Origin: Streptomyces sp. DSM 15324
GTDB lineage: Bacteria; Actinomycetota; Actinomycetes; Streptomycetales; Streptomycetaceae
Reading direction: 5' to 3'
Length of the DNA: 64,000 nucleotides
Assembly (NCBI RefSeq): GCF_001514285.1
Contig: NZ_KQ949029.1
Coordinates: forward strand, 148,942 to 212,941
The notes beneath the pieces were generated by a model that was not told where the DNA came from, searched no databases, and worked only from the letters and a program-made list of their open reading frames with translations. This document shows, in pieces, positions 24,492-33,481 of this stretch. Position 1 is the first letter of the stretch; each line of letters begins with the position of its first letter. A program made the position numbers and the translations under genes.

Positions 24492-25050
24492 GCCGGGGCC
24501 CCGGCCACACGGCCTCGGGACGCGAGGGTGGGCCAGGGGATGCCGGTGCGGACGGCGGCGGTGCGGTCGACGGCGGTACGGTCGACGGCCGGGACGCGGC
24601 ATCCGTACCGGCGTCGGATGCGGCATCGCATCGGTCGAGGTCCGCGAGGCCGACGAAGGGGTGGCTCATGGCGGCCCGCCAGCAAGGGGTGACTCCTCGC
24701 GGCGCGCCGGCGAGGGTGTGGCTCTTGGCGGCCCGTCGGCATACGGCGACGGGCCGCCCGGACGCCGCGAGCCGGTTCCCAGGTGTCGCGGGCGGACACG
24801 GCCCTCGTCGTCTCCGGGGTGGGTGGGCGGGCGGTGCCGGTGGGCCGGCCCCCGTACGGCGGCGAGCCGGCGCACTGGCGGGGACAGGTCCGCCCCGAGC
24901 AGCCCGCGCAGCAGACTCACGGGACCCGGTTCCGCTGCGCCCCGACGCCGTGCCGCCCGACCGGGGACGGCCGCCAGGACCTCGGCGGCCGCCTCTCCCG
25001 CCCCACAGGGCTCGCCCGGCGCCCGCGGCTTCTGGACGCCTCAGCCGCCG
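24492..25050. other. 559-bp region with no convincing gene between two convergent units
   Basis: A plus-strand frame of ~199 codons starts at an ATGA overlap with the DUF5825-type stop and runs to 25087, but it is Arg/Gly/Pro-rich, shows no family resemblance, and overlaps the end of the aldo/keto reductase. The segment around 24546-24594 contains short GGCGG / GGTCGACGGC direct repeats. It probably holds the 3' ends and terminators of the flanking convergent transcripts. Confidence 0.5.
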
Positions 25051-26040
25051 CTACCGGTTGACGGACCGCATGCCCGCCTCGTCGTAGCGCTCACCGGCCG
25101 CCTCGGGCAGCTCCGCGTCGATGCGGGCCAGATCGTCCTCGGTCAGCGTGACGTCGGCCGCGGCGGCGTTCTGCTCCAGGTAGGTGCGGCGCCGGGTGCC
25201 CGGGATCGGCACCAGGTTCTCGCCCTGCGCCAGCACCCACGCGATGGCCAGCTGGGCCGGTGTCACGTCCTTCTCGGCGGCGATCTCCTTCACCTTCGCC
25301 GCCAGCCGCAGGTTGGCCCCCAGGTTGGAGTCCTGGAAGCGCGGGTTCTGGCGGCGCCAGTCGTCCGCGTCCAGCTCGTCCGGCGAGCTGAACCGCCCGG
25401 CGAGGAAGCCGCGGCCGAGCGGCGAGTACGGTACGAAGCCGATGCCCAGCTCACGGCAGGCGGGCAGCACCTCGGCCTCCACGTCCCGCGACCACAGCGA
25501 GTACTCGCTCTGCACGGCGGTGACCGGGTGCACGGCGTGAGCACGCCGGATGGTCCGCGCGCTCGCCTCGCTCAGCCCGATGTGGCGCACCTTGCCCTCG
25601 GCGACCAGTTCGGCCAGCGCGCCGACCGTCTCCTCGATGGGCACGTCGGGGTCGACCCGGTGCTGGTAGTACAGGTCGATGTGGTCGGTCCCCAGCCGCT
25701 TGAGGGAACCGTGGACGGAGCTGCGGACGTGCTCCGCCGACCCGTCCTGCGGACCGACCGTGCTGATGTCGCCCGGCACGGCGTCGTCCATCCGGTAGTT
25801 GAACTTCGTTGCGATCACGTACTCGTCACGATGTCCCCGGATCGCCTCGCCGACGAGGGACTCGTTGGTGAGCGGCCCGTACATCTGCGCCGTGTCGAGG
25901 AAGTCCACTCCGAGGTCGAGGGCGTGCCGGATGGTCGCGACGGCCTCCGCCTCGTCGGCGGACCCGTAGAAGGCCGACATGCCCATGCACCCCAGGCCGA
26001 TGGCCGACACCTGCAAATCCCGCAGACCACGCTTCTGCAT
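25051..26040 (-). CDS. aldo/keto reductase
   Basis: A 329-residue NADPH-dependent AKR of the YhdN/IolS type. It has GLGCMGMS near the N-terminus, the catalytic Asp and Tyr in DTAQMYG, Lys in IATKF, and the NADPH-binding IPGTRR near residue 290. ATG 26040 is the family start; the frame extends upstream through promoter sequence. Relatives reduce small aldehydes and ketones, and no specific substrate can be named. Expression is probably set by the MerR-type promoter at 26087-26117. Confidence 0.92.
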   Translation of the reverse strand: MQKRGLRDLQVSAIGLGCMGMSAFYGSADEAEAVATIRHALDLGVDFLDTAQMYGPLTNESLVGEAIRGHRDEYVIATKFNYRMDDAVPGDISTVGPQDGSAEHVRSSVHGSLKRLGTDHIDLYYQHRVDPDVPIEETVGALAELVAEGKVRHIGLSEASARTIRRAHAVHPVTAVQSEYSLWSRDVEAEVLPACRELGIGFVPYSPLGRGFLAGRFSSPDELDADDWRRQNPRFQDSNLGANLRLAAKVKEIAAEKDVTPAQLAIAWVLAQGENLVPIPGTRRRTYLEQNAAAADVTLTEDDLARIDAELPEAAGERYDEAGMRSVNR

Positions 26041-26086
26041 GTCCTGTCCCAGCCTTTCCTGGTCCTTGTGCGCCGTTACGTCCTCG

Positions 26087-26117
26087 ACGCTATGACTTGG
26101 AGCGCACTCCATGACAA
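26087..26117 (-). promoter_or_regulatory. MerR-type promoter with long spacer and dyad
   Basis: Read on the minus strand: -35 TTGTCA (26117-26112), a 19-bp spacer and -10 TAGCGT (26092-26087). The spacer holds the dyad GGAG-TGCG-CTCC (26110-26099). An over-long 19-bp spacer containing a palindrome is the hallmark of promoters that MerR-family activators untwist. The aldo/keto reductase start lies about 45 bp downstream. No merR gene adjoins it. Confidence 0.65.
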
Positions 26118-26254
26118 GTCCCACGTGCTCGACCAGCCGCACACCTGCTCATGACCTGCATCCCCCGTGCGGGGTGCGGGTGAAGCAAGGGACGAGGACA
26201 GGGACGGCGGAGGAGAGAGATCGTGAACAGCACTTCACCGGCGGGTGGTCACCG

Positions 26255-27067
26255 ATGACGCGCTGGGTACCCCGGTACGACGGTGGTCGGCCCGCGGGGA
26301 ATCCTTGCTCCCACACCTGGACGGCCGACCCGGCGCCGCTGACCGAGACCTGCCCGGCGTGCGCGGCGCGCGGACGTGCGCCGGCGGCTCTGCTGCTCTG
26401 CCTGACCTGCGGGCACGTGGGGTGCAGCGACAGCTCTCCCGGTGCTCACGCGACGGCGCACGGCGACTCCAGCGGCCACCCCGTGGCCCGCTCCCTGGCC
26501 GGCGGCCGGGAGTGGGCCTGGTGCTACGCGGACGAGGTGTACTTGGACCCGCTGCCGCAAGACCCCCTGCCGCGACCCGCCCCGCAGCCCGCCCCGCGGC
26601 CGCCCGAGTCCGTCTGGGACTACCCGCGGCCGCCCGCCGTACGGGAGGACGACCGCCTCGTGCGGGTCGAGTGCGCCGGCCAGGTGGTGGCGGAGACCCG
26701 GCGGGCCGTCCGGGTGCTGGAGACCAGTCATCCCCCGGTGTTCTACGTCCCTCCGGCGGACGTCCGCATGGACCTTCTGTTCCCGGCGCTCTCCGGTCGG
26801 ACCTGGTGTGAGTGGAAGGGGTCGGCCCGCTACTGGGACGTCGTCGTGGGAGACGACGTACGCGCTCGCGCCGCTTGGAGCTATCCCCGTCCCGAGCCCG
26901 GCTACACGGTTCTCACCGACTTCCTCGCCTTCTATCCGAGCCGCGTGGACCGCTGCACGGTCGCCGGAGAGGAGGTCACAGCGCAGGAGGGCGACTTCTA
27001 CGGCGGCTGGATCACCTCGGAGGTGCGGGGGCCGTTCAAGGGCGGGCCCGGCACGCGGCTGTGGTGA
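26255..27067 (+). CDS. zf-UBP and DUF427 fusion protein
   Basis: A 270-residue two-domain protein. Residues ~13-90 form a UBP-type zinc finger (CSHTW, CPAC, CLTCGHVGCSDS, then spaced His residues), and residues ~125-265 form a DUF427 beta-rich domain (WCEWKGSARYWDV, FYPSRVDRCTV). A proline-rich linker joins them. The zf-UBP module is best known from ubiquitin-binding eukaryotic proteins; in actinobacteria it is common next to DUF427 and its ligand is unknown. ATG 26255 is the start nearest the zinc-finger domain. Its 3' end converges on a glycosyltransferase pseudogene. Confidence 0.82.
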   Translation: MTRWVPRYDGGRPAGNPCSHTWTADPAPLTETCPACAARGRAPAALLLCLTCGHVGCSDSSPGAHATAHGDSSGHPVARSLAGGREWAWCYADEVYLDPLPQDPLPRPAPQPAPRPPESVWDYPRPPAVREDDRLVRVECAGQVVAETRRAVRVLETSHPPVFYVPPADVRMDLLFPALSGRTWCEWKGSARYWDVVVGDDVRARAAWSYPRPEPGYTVLTDFLAFYPSRVDRCTVAGEEVTAQEGDFYGGWITSEVRGPFKGGPGTRLW

Positions 27068-27107
27068 AGCGGGGGTCTTGTCTTCGTCGGCCTTGCGCGA
27101 CCGCTTG

Positions 27108-27960
27108 TCAGCGCGTGCGCAGGGCGTCGTACTCGGCGGCGAGTTCGTCCGCCATGCGTGCCACGGAGAAGCGCTCGGCGACCAGCTTCCTGCCCGCGTC
27201 CGCGTAGCGCCGTCGGTCGTCGTCGGAGACCGAAACATACGCCGCAGGCCCCGCATCAGCCCCTCCTGGCCGGAGGTGTCCATCAGGATGCCGTCGACCT
27301 GGTCGCGGAGAGAGTGCGCGACGCCCCCGCGGAGGGGGCCAGCGACCGGAAGGCCCGCGTCCATGGCCTCCAGTACCGCGATCCCGGACTCCTCCTTCGC
27401 CCTCGGGCAGACGTACCGGCAGCAGGCGTCGGCCGTGCGCTGCGTCAGGGCCCGCTGGAGGCGGCGTACCTCGGCGTTCGGCAGGGCGGGCAGCCGCGCC
27501 AGGCGTCCCGCGGCCTGCGGGCACGCGGCGAGCAGGGCGTCGATACGGCGGCGGCTGTCGCCCTCCACGGCCGTGCCGGTGCCGGGGCTGCCGCCGATGA
27601 GGACGAGGGTCGTGGTGCGGTGGGCGCCCGTCGCCAGCCAGGCCCGGGACCAGGAGGTCCTGCTGCTTGACCGGGTGCAGTCGGCCCACGCACAGCAGCG
27701 CGGGCAGGTCGCGGTCGCGGGGGTGCAGCGCGTCGGGGCGGGTCCCGTCCCGGTAGAGCCGTTCCAGCGCCTGCCGCCGCCGGTCGTCCTCGTCGGGTGC
27801 GGGCCGGTGGGGGCGATGCCTTCGGGCGGCGCGGCGGGTCCGCGTCCTTCGTTGAGGCGGGCGAGGCCGGGGAAGTGGCGGACGAGTTCCCGTGTACCGC
27901 CGCGTCCGGGGATGCCGACGCCCGTGTCCGCGTGCTCGACGAGGTGGCCCGGGACGCGGA
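27108..27960 (-). pseudogene. GT4-family glycosyltransferase, multiply frameshifted and truncated
   Basis: Recognisable glycosyltransferase pieces alternate between two minus-strand frames: ELVRHFPGLARLNEG, then ALLCVGRLHPVKQQD in the other frame, then LVLIGGSPGTG through EESGIAVLEAMDAGLPV and GGVAHSLRDQVDGILMD back in the first, and finally DDDRRRYADAGRKLVAERFS. At least three shifts are needed to rebuild the C-terminal donor-binding domain, and the N-terminal acceptor domain is missing. This is much more damage than the single-base breaks elsewhere and indicates true decay. Sucrose-phosphate-synthase-like or other GT4 relatives are possible sources. Confidence 0.7.
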
Positions 27961-27996
27961 GCGCGCGGATGCCGGTGTGGTGCTCGACCCGACGGG

Positions 27997-28212
27997 ATGT
28001 CTCCTGCCGACGTCCCCGCGGCGCTGGAGACGCTGTGGCGGACCGTCGGCCCGCGCATGCCCGACCTGGCCGCGTCGGTACGGCGGCGGGGGCCCCGGTG
28101 GGCGGCCGCCGAGCTGCTGGCCGCCATGGACCGGCAGACATCGTCGCGGACGTCGGCGGAGCCCGGCGCCGTGCTCCCGGCAGGCGGCCGCGAGTCCGGC
28201 CGGCGGGACTGA
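27997..28212 (+). pseudogene. C-terminal remnant of an unrecognised plus-strand gene
   Basis: A 71-codon stretch with natural high-GC codon use (ALETLWRTVGPRMPDLAASV, then AAAELLAAMDR) ends in TGA at 28210-28212, but has no plausible upstream body in frame; a related piece, VRVLDEVARDAERAD, sits upstream in another frame. It faces the decayed glycosyltransferase and probably belongs to the same decaying block. I cannot name the family. Confidence 0.3.
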
Positions 28213-28252
28213 TCCCGGTCGCCGCCGAGAACGAGCGGCGCCCGGGGACGCG

Positions 28253-29065
28253 TCAGCCGAGCGGCATACCGGGTGCGGTCAGGGACACCGGCGGGCCGAA
28301 GTCCACCGGAACGCCGGGGGCGTACAGAACACTCACGGGCTCGCCCTGCGGCCTCGACAGACCCGCCCGCGCGACCAGGTCGTCCTCCCACCCCAGCAGG
28401 GCGCACCTCCGGAAGGACCAGGCCGGGTGTGCGTGGGGAAGGTAGTACGTACGCCCGAGGAACCGCTCGTGCAATCCCCACCGCCGGGTGAGGAACTCCT
28501 CCAGTGGCCCGGCCGCCACCGGCTCGTCCTCCACGTCCAGCCACACACGCGCCCCCGCGCGCACCCCGCGGCGCCGACGGATGCCGTACAGCAGACGTTT
28601 GTCGAACCACTGGCTGCTGATGCGGGACCACCGGTAGGGCAGGCCGAAAGCGCCTCGCGCCGTCAGTGCGGGCAGCAGTCTGCCGCAGTCGAGCGAACGG
28701 AACACCACCCCGCGCCGGCCCGACGCGTCGCGGCTGTACAGCCGGACGTTGACCTCGCCGAAGCTCCCCAGGTACGGGAGGGCCGGCGTCCGGCCGAAGG
28801 CGAAATCGTCCATGCGGAAGAAGACCAGGCCGACGTACGCCCGGCCCTGGTACAGGTCCGGCACGGTACCGGCCGGCAGCAGCCGGGCCACCTCGAACGG
28901 GTCGGCGGGCCAGTGCAGGAACACCAGGTCCTGCCAGCGCATCCGCACCAGCACGCGCCGCACCGCACGGGGAGCCAGCGGTGTCAGCGCCTCCGGGGGC
29001 CGGGCGCCGTGGGCCGGAGGGCGGTACGCGAGACGTCTTCTCGGCATGCCCCCTCGTGGGTCCAT
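28253..29065 (-). CDS. DUF2071 (YqjF-like) protein
   Basis: A 270-residue protein matching DUF2071/YqjF: MRWQDLVFLHWPADP, an RAYVGLVFF strand, and LGSFGEVNVRLYSRD, where the family carries its conserved E-x-N-x-R. ATG 29065 is preceded by GGGAGG at good spacing; a second ATG at 29047 has only a crowded site. The family forms an acetoacetate-decarboxylase-like beta-barrel of unknown function. It stands alone between the decayed block and the FG-GAP gene. Confidence 0.85.
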   Translation of the reverse strand: MDPRGGMPRRRLAYRPPAHGARPPEALTPLAPRAVRRVLVRMRWQDLVFLHWPADPFEVARLLPAGTVPDLYQGRAYVGLVFFRMDDFAFGRTPALPYLGSFGEVNVRLYSRDASGRRGVVFRSLDCGRLLPALTARGAFGLPYRWSRISSQWFDKRLLYGIRRRRGVRAGARVWLDVEDEPVAAGPLEEFLTRRWGLHERFLGRTYYLPHAHPAWSFRRCALLGWEDDLVARAGLSRPQGEPVSVLYAPGVPVDFGPPVSLTAPGMPLG

Positions 29066-29234
29066 GCGCCGCCTCCCGTTTCCGCTGACGACCCGGGACT
29101 ACGTTCTGGTTCGCCGGTGGGCCGCCGACCGGATGCAGGCGGTGGCCCACCGGGAGCGTTCACTGTGTCGGTCCCCCCATAACGGCAGTCTTGCCGCCTG
29201 GGGGAAGAGGTGGCCGGGGACGTTCGACTCCCGT

Positions 29235-30662
29235 TCAGATGACTCCGAGCAGTCCGTTGCCGCCGAGGAGGGTGCCGTCCGTCTGCGGGAAGCCGACGGA
29301 CGGGGCGGTGATCATGCTGCTGCCCTGGGCGGTAGGGCCGTCGGTGCCGCCCGGGAGGACCCAGACGGCGCCGGTGGAGTTGTTCTTCTCCGCGGCGCTG
29401 ACGAAGAGTTCCGGTTTGCCGTCCTTGTTGATGTCGCCGACCGCCACGGTGGTACCGAACATGTCGCCGGTCGAGCTGGTTCCGGGAATTCCGGCGGTGT
29501 TCTGGGTGAAGGCGTAGGCGCCGGTCCCCAGGGTTCCGGTGCGGCGGCCGGGAATGACCGTCACCTGCCCGGCGTTCGGCTTGCCCGTGTCCTCCATCGG
29601 CGAGCCGACCACGATGTCCGCCAGCCCGTCACGGTTCAGGTCGGCCACCGCGAGGGCGCCCCCGAAGTCGTCCCACTTCTCGCTCGTGTCGGGGACACCG
29701 GGGGTGTTCTGGGTGAGCTGCACCGGTTTCGCGTCCCGCGCGATGCCCTGGGCCGAGCCGTACCAGAGGAGTACCCGGCCGCCGAGCGCACCGTCGGTGG
29801 TGGCGTGGTCCGGCTCGTCCGGGTCTCCCACCACGAGATCGGCGTATCCGTCGCCGTTGACGTCCCCGGTGGCCGCGATCAGGCCGTTGCCCGTCTGCTG
29901 CGCGCCGCCGTACACCGGGTTGACGTACACCTCCCCGCCGCTGATGTCGCTGAGGCGGACGGTGACGGCCACCTCGTCCGGGACCCCGCTGTGGGCGAAG
30001 TCGCCCAGCGCGACACTTCCGACGGAAGCGGTGTCACGGTTTTCATCGGCCGAGCCGTAGCTGCCGCTGCGGCTGAACGGCCCCCGGAACCGCGTCGCCC
30101 CCTCATACCCGGCCACGAGCACCTCGGTCCGCACACCGGCACCGGTGCTGAGCGCTGCCACGTCCAGACCGTAGTACTTGCCGGCCGTGATCGCCGGCAG
30201 ATCGGTCCCGGACGTCAGGCCGGACCTGCTGCCCCACAGGACCGTCACCGTGCCGACGTCCTGGCCCCGCGTGGTGTCCTCGTACGGCGCGGAGACCACC
30301 AAATCCGCGTAACCGTCCCGGTTCAGGTCGGCCGTCGCGGTGGCGGAACCGAACCCGTCGTGCGCTTCGGCCGTGTCCGGCACACCCGCGGTGTTCTGCG
30401 TGATGGTCGCCCGCCGGGACACGGACAGCCCGGCCCGCCCTCCGTAGAGAACGACCACGGCACCGGCTCCGGCCTTGCCGGCGATCCTGGCACCCGGCGC
30501 GGGCAGCACGGCATCGCGGTAACCGTCACCGTTGAAGTCACCGGGCACCGCTCCGTGTACGGCCGCGGCAGGCGCCGCCGACAGCAGCGGAGCACCTACG
30601 ACGACGGCGATCAGGAGTGCCGCCGTCCGCCAACCTCGTTGCGCACCACGTCCGTTCAGCAT
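29235..30662 (-). CDS. secreted FG-GAP / VCBS repeat protein
   Basis: A 475-residue exported protein. Residues 1-35 are a Sec signal peptide (basic start, hydrophobic core, AAPAAA before the mature part). The rest holds about six FG-GAP repeats with integrin-like calcium loops of the DxNxDGxxD type, such as DFNGDGYRD, DLNRDGYAD, DVNGDGYAD, DLNRDGLAD and DINKDGKPE. It should fold as a seven-bladed beta-propeller. Streptomyces encode many such proteins of unknown ligand; adhesion or polysaccharide binding is a reasonable guess. No sortase motif or C-terminal membrane anchor is seen. Confidence 0.92.
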   Translation of the reverse strand: MLNGRGAQRGWRTAALLIAVVVGAPLLSAAPAAAVHGAVPGDFNGDGYRDAVLPAPGARIAGKAGAGAVVVLYGGRAGLSVSRRATITQNTAGVPDTAEAHDGFGSATATADLNRDGYADLVVSAPYEDTTRGQDVGTVTVLWGSRSGLTSGTDLPAITAGKYYGLDVAALSTGAGVRTEVLVAGYEGATRFRGPFSRSGSYGSADENRDTASVGSVALGDFAHSGVPDEVAVTVRLSDISGGEVYVNPVYGGAQQTGNGLIAATGDVNGDGYADLVVGDPDEPDHATTDGALGGRVLLWYGSAQGIARDAKPVQLTQNTPGVPDTSEKWDDFGGALAVADLNRDGLADIVVGSPMEDTGKPNAGQVTVIPGRRTGTLGTGAYAFTQNTAGIPGTSSTGDMFGTTVAVGDINKDGKPELFVSAAEKNNSTGAVWVLPGGTDGPTAQGSSMITAPSVGFPQTDGTLLGGNGLLGVI

Positions 30663-31076
30663 GAGCTGGATCCCCCTCCCCCTCGACGCACCTGGCGTGC
30701 GCCACAGTCCAGGGCATCGTAAAGGGCGCCCCCTGACGGCTCCCAGGGGCCTGGCAGGTCGCCGTCGCGCCCTGGGATCTGGACCGAATACGGAGCGTCG
30801 TAGGCCCGAGTGGACTTCGCGTCGGCGAGGAGCAGGGCGGCCCGGACCATGGCGTCGCGCTCGCCGCGCGGGCTTCGGTGTGGCCGTCCTCGATGAGCCG
30901 TACCCGGCAGGCCTACCACGCCGTCGTCCCCTGCCTCAGGACCAGACCAGCACGTCTTCTTCGCGCCTGTTCCTTCATGCGACGCCGACACAGGCCGCAA
31001 CCGCGTACTCGGGGAGCGGACTGACCACTCCGAAACGCGGTCCGTCCTGCTGGCCAGCGCATGACATCCTGCCCCA
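30663..31076. other. intergenic region, possible degraded ORF
   Basis: About 410 bp between divergent genes. A minus-strand frame here contains a gene-like segment (MVRAALLLADAKSTRAYDAP) but no good start or family resemblance. No hairpin or repeat stands out. Confidence 0.4.
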
Positions 31077-31562
31077 GTGCTCCTGAACGACCTCACCAGC
31101 AGTGTCGACCTCCGACCGGTGCGCTATCAGTTCGCCACGGTCGGGGGCGACTCGTACGACGACAACTGGCTGGTCATTGACGGCCAGGTGATGGCTCCCG
31201 AGGGAAGCTGGTCCTTCGTCGATCCGTGTTTGCTCACCGGTGAGGCCCACCAGGTGTCCGCGTGGCTGCGCGCGGTGGCCGCGGGGTCGGTGACCGTCAC
31301 CGAACCCGATGCCGAGGGTGGGTTGTCGCCGGACACGTGGTTCATCGAGCCGGTCGTCGCTTTCAGCCTCGCCGGTCGCAGCGAGGGCGGGAGCGCGGTG
31401 ATTCGTGTTCACCTGTCCCTGGAGGCGGCACCCCCGTGGCAACAGGGTGACGGTGGGGCCGACATCCACCAGTACTTCGTGGAGATCACGATGGACGCCG
31501 CGGCGCTGCGTCACGCGGCTGACGAGTGGGACCTTTCCCTGGCGTCCTTCCCGCCCCGCTGA
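31077..31562 (+). CDS. WapI family immunity protein (orphan)
   Basis: A 161-residue acidic, single-domain protein resembling WapI-family immunity proteins. It shows RYQFATVGGDSYDDNWLVI, then a strand with PEGSWSFVDPCLL and a late HLSLEAAPPWQ. Such proteins neutralise polymorphic contact-dependent toxins. GTG 31077 has no obvious ribosome site. No toxin, Rhs or WapA gene lies in the window, so it is probably an orphan immunity gene protecting against neighbours. It converges on the Lrp gene. Confidence 0.7.
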   Translation: MLLNDLTSSVDLRPVRYQFATVGGDSYDDNWLVIDGQVMAPEGSWSFVDPCLLTGEAHQVSAWLRAVAAGSVTVTEPDAEGGLSPDTWFIEPVVAFSLAGRSEGGSAVIRVHLSLEAAPPWQQGDGGADIHQYFVEITMDAAALRHAADEWDLSLASFPPR

Positions 31563-31599
31563 TCTCACCTCCGCTCAGCAGCGCACCAGGCCGAAGTCA

Positions 31600-32037
31600 T
31601 CACACTCTGGGGCGGTTGAGCAGCCGGGAGAGCACGATGACGCTCTCGGTGCGGTCCACGTGCCGGGCCTCGCGGACCCGCTGCACGGCACGCTCCAGGT
31701 GCGGGATGTCCCTGGCCAGCATGTGCACCATGGCGTCCGCGGCGCCGGAGACGGTGCACGCCTCGACGACCTCGGGTATCAGTTCCAGCTCGCGCCTGAG
31801 ATGGTCCGGTGTCGCGTCGCCCTTGCAGTAGACCTCGACGAACGCCTCTGTGCGCCAGCCCAGGGCCTGCGGGTCGATGAGCGCGGTGAACCCCCTGACG
31901 GCTCCCGTCGCGACGAGCCGGTCGAGGCGGCGCTTGGCCGCCGACGGGGACAGACCGGCCGCCTCACCGATCTCGGCGTACGTGCTGCGTGCGTTGCGCA
32001 GCACGCAGTGGAGGATGCGTTCGTCGATGGCGTCCAT
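31600..32037 (-). CDS. Lrp/AsnC family transcriptional regulator
   Basis: A 145-residue feast/famine regulator: N-terminal winged helix-turn-helix (DERILHCVLRNARSTYAEIG, then LSPSAAKRRLDRL) and a C-terminal RAM/AsnC ligand domain from about residue 65. ATG 32037 is preceded by GGGGTGGGG. It is divergent from the M20 peptidase gene, with 169 bp between starts, and probably controls it in response to an amino acid. Confidence 0.92.
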   Translation of the reverse strand: MDAIDERILHCVLRNARSTYAEIGEAAGLSPSAAKRRLDRLVATGAVRGFTALIDPQALGWRTEAFVEVYCKGDATPDHLRRELELIPEVVEACTVSGAADAMVHMLARDIPHLERAVQRVREARHVDRTESVIVLSRLLNRPRV

Positions 32038-32206
32038 GTGCGCCCCACCCCTGCCTCGGCCCGGAAAAGCACGCAAAGGATCGCCCATGAGCCCCGGAAT
32101 ACGCAAGAAATTGCCACAACATCACAACTGATGGCGATTGTTTGCGGACTCCCCCGACTTCTAGCATCGGTCCACCTCCCGCAGATCTTCGTGAAAGTGG
32201 TCCCGC

Positions 32207-33481
32207 ATGCCCGCGCCGCTGAGTTCCCTGGAAGCCGCCGCCCTCGCCGCGGTCGATGAAACGGCCATCGGCCGGATGCTGCTCGACCTGCTCGCCGTAC
32301 CCAGCGTGACCGGCAGCGCCGCCGAATCCGAGCTCCAGCACCTCCTGGCGGACCATCTGCGGCGGCTCGGACTCGACACCGATCTGTGGTCGATGGACCT
32401 GCCCGAACTCCGCGCCGCCTCAGGGTTTCCTGGGACAGAGGCTCCGCGCAGCGAGGCGTGGGGCCTGGTCGGACACACTCCGGCCGGGGACGACGGCCCC
32501 ACCGTGATCCTTCAGGGGCACGTCGACGTCGTCCCGCCGGGCGACCCGGCCCAGTGGCACGGCGACCCGTTCACACCGAGGACGGCCGGTGACGTGGTGC
32601 ACGGCCGTGGCGCCTGCGACATGAAAGCCGGAGTGGTCGCCAATCTGGCCGCCCTGGCGGCGATACGGGCCTGCGGTGCCCGGTTGCGCGGGCGGGTGGC
32701 GGCACACTTCGTGGTGAGCGAGGAGGACGGCGGCCTGGGTGCGTTCGGCACCCTCCACCGCGGCTACACCGGCGACGCCTGCATCATCACCGAGCCCACC
32801 GGAGGCACCTTGGTGACCGCGAACGCGGGCGCCCTGACCTTCCGCATCGAGGTGCCCGGCAAGGCCACCCACGGCAGCACCCGGTACGCGGGGGTCAGTT
32901 CGGTGGACGCCTATCTGCGCCTTCACGAGGCCCTGGCCCGTCTCGAAGCGCGCCGCAACGTCGGGCCCGACCCGCTCATGGCCGAGTATCCCGTCCCCTA
33001 CCCCCTGTCCGTGGGCACCGTACGCGCCGGTGACTGGGCGAGCAGCGTTCCCGACCTGCTGGTGGCCGAGGGCAGGCTCGGGGTCCGCCTCGGTGAGGAC
33101 CCGGAGCAGGCGCGCGCGGAACTGGAGGAGTGTGTGGCCCGGGCGTGCGAGCGCGATCCGTGGCTGAGCGGACACCCGGCGACGGTCACATGGCCCGGCG
33201 GCCAGTTCGCCAGCGGCCGCCTCCCGGCCGACAGTGTGCTGCGGGACGTGGTGCACGACGCGTACGCCGACGCCGTGGGCGGACCCCGGATGCCGGAGCG
33301 TGGTGCCCCGTACGGCAGTGACCTCCGTCTGTACTCCGCCGCGGGCATACCGACGCTGCACTTCGGGCCGGGTGACGTACGGCTGGCACACGGCCCCCGC
33401 GAGCAGGTCCGGATCAGCGAGATCGTCACCGTGGCCCGCACCCTCGTCCTCGCGGTGTTGCGGACCGTCGGCACCAAGTGA
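32207..33481 (+). CDS. M20 family metallopeptidase (ArgE/DapE-like deacylase)
   Basis: A 424-residue zinc hydrolase: metal-ligand motif LQGHVDVVPPGD (about 104-115) with an ArgE-like GRGACDMKAG, the catalytic Glu pair in VSEEDGG, and a dimerisation domain between about 205 and 320 before the C-terminal HFGPGD metal site. Members remove acyl or succinyl groups from amino acids such as acetylornithine or succinyl-diaminopimelate. The divergent Lrp-type regulator points to amino-acid metabolism, but the substrate is not determined by sequence. A small-residue N-terminus without signal peptide implies a cytoplasmic enzyme. Confidence 0.88.
   Translation: MPAPLSSLEAAALAAVDETAIGRMLLDLLAVPSVTGSAAESELQHLLADHLRRLGLDTDLWSMDLPELRAASGFPGTEAPRSEAWGLVGHTPAGDDGPTVILQGHVDVVPPGDPAQWHGDPFTPRTAGDVVHGRGACDMKAGVVANLAALAAIRACGARLRGRVAAHFVVSEEDGGLGAFGTLHRGYTGDACIITEPTGGTLVTANAGALTFRIEVPGKATHGSTRYAGVSSVDAYLRLHEALARLEARRNVGPDPLMAEYPVPYPLSVGTVRAGDWASSVPDLLVAEGRLGVRLGEDPEQARAELEECVARACERDPWLSGHPATVTWPGGQFASGRLPADSVLRDVVHDAYADAVGGPRMPERGAPYGSDLRLYSAAGIPTLHFGPGDVRLAHGPREQVRISEIVTVARTLVLAVLRTVGTK

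Noticed and set aside
24488..25087. ATGA-coupled 199-codon frame after the DUF5825-type gene
   Set aside because: The coupling is attractive for a sixth RiPP-locus protein, but the translation is Arg/Gly/Pro-rich without structure and runs into the aldo/keto reductase; not supported.
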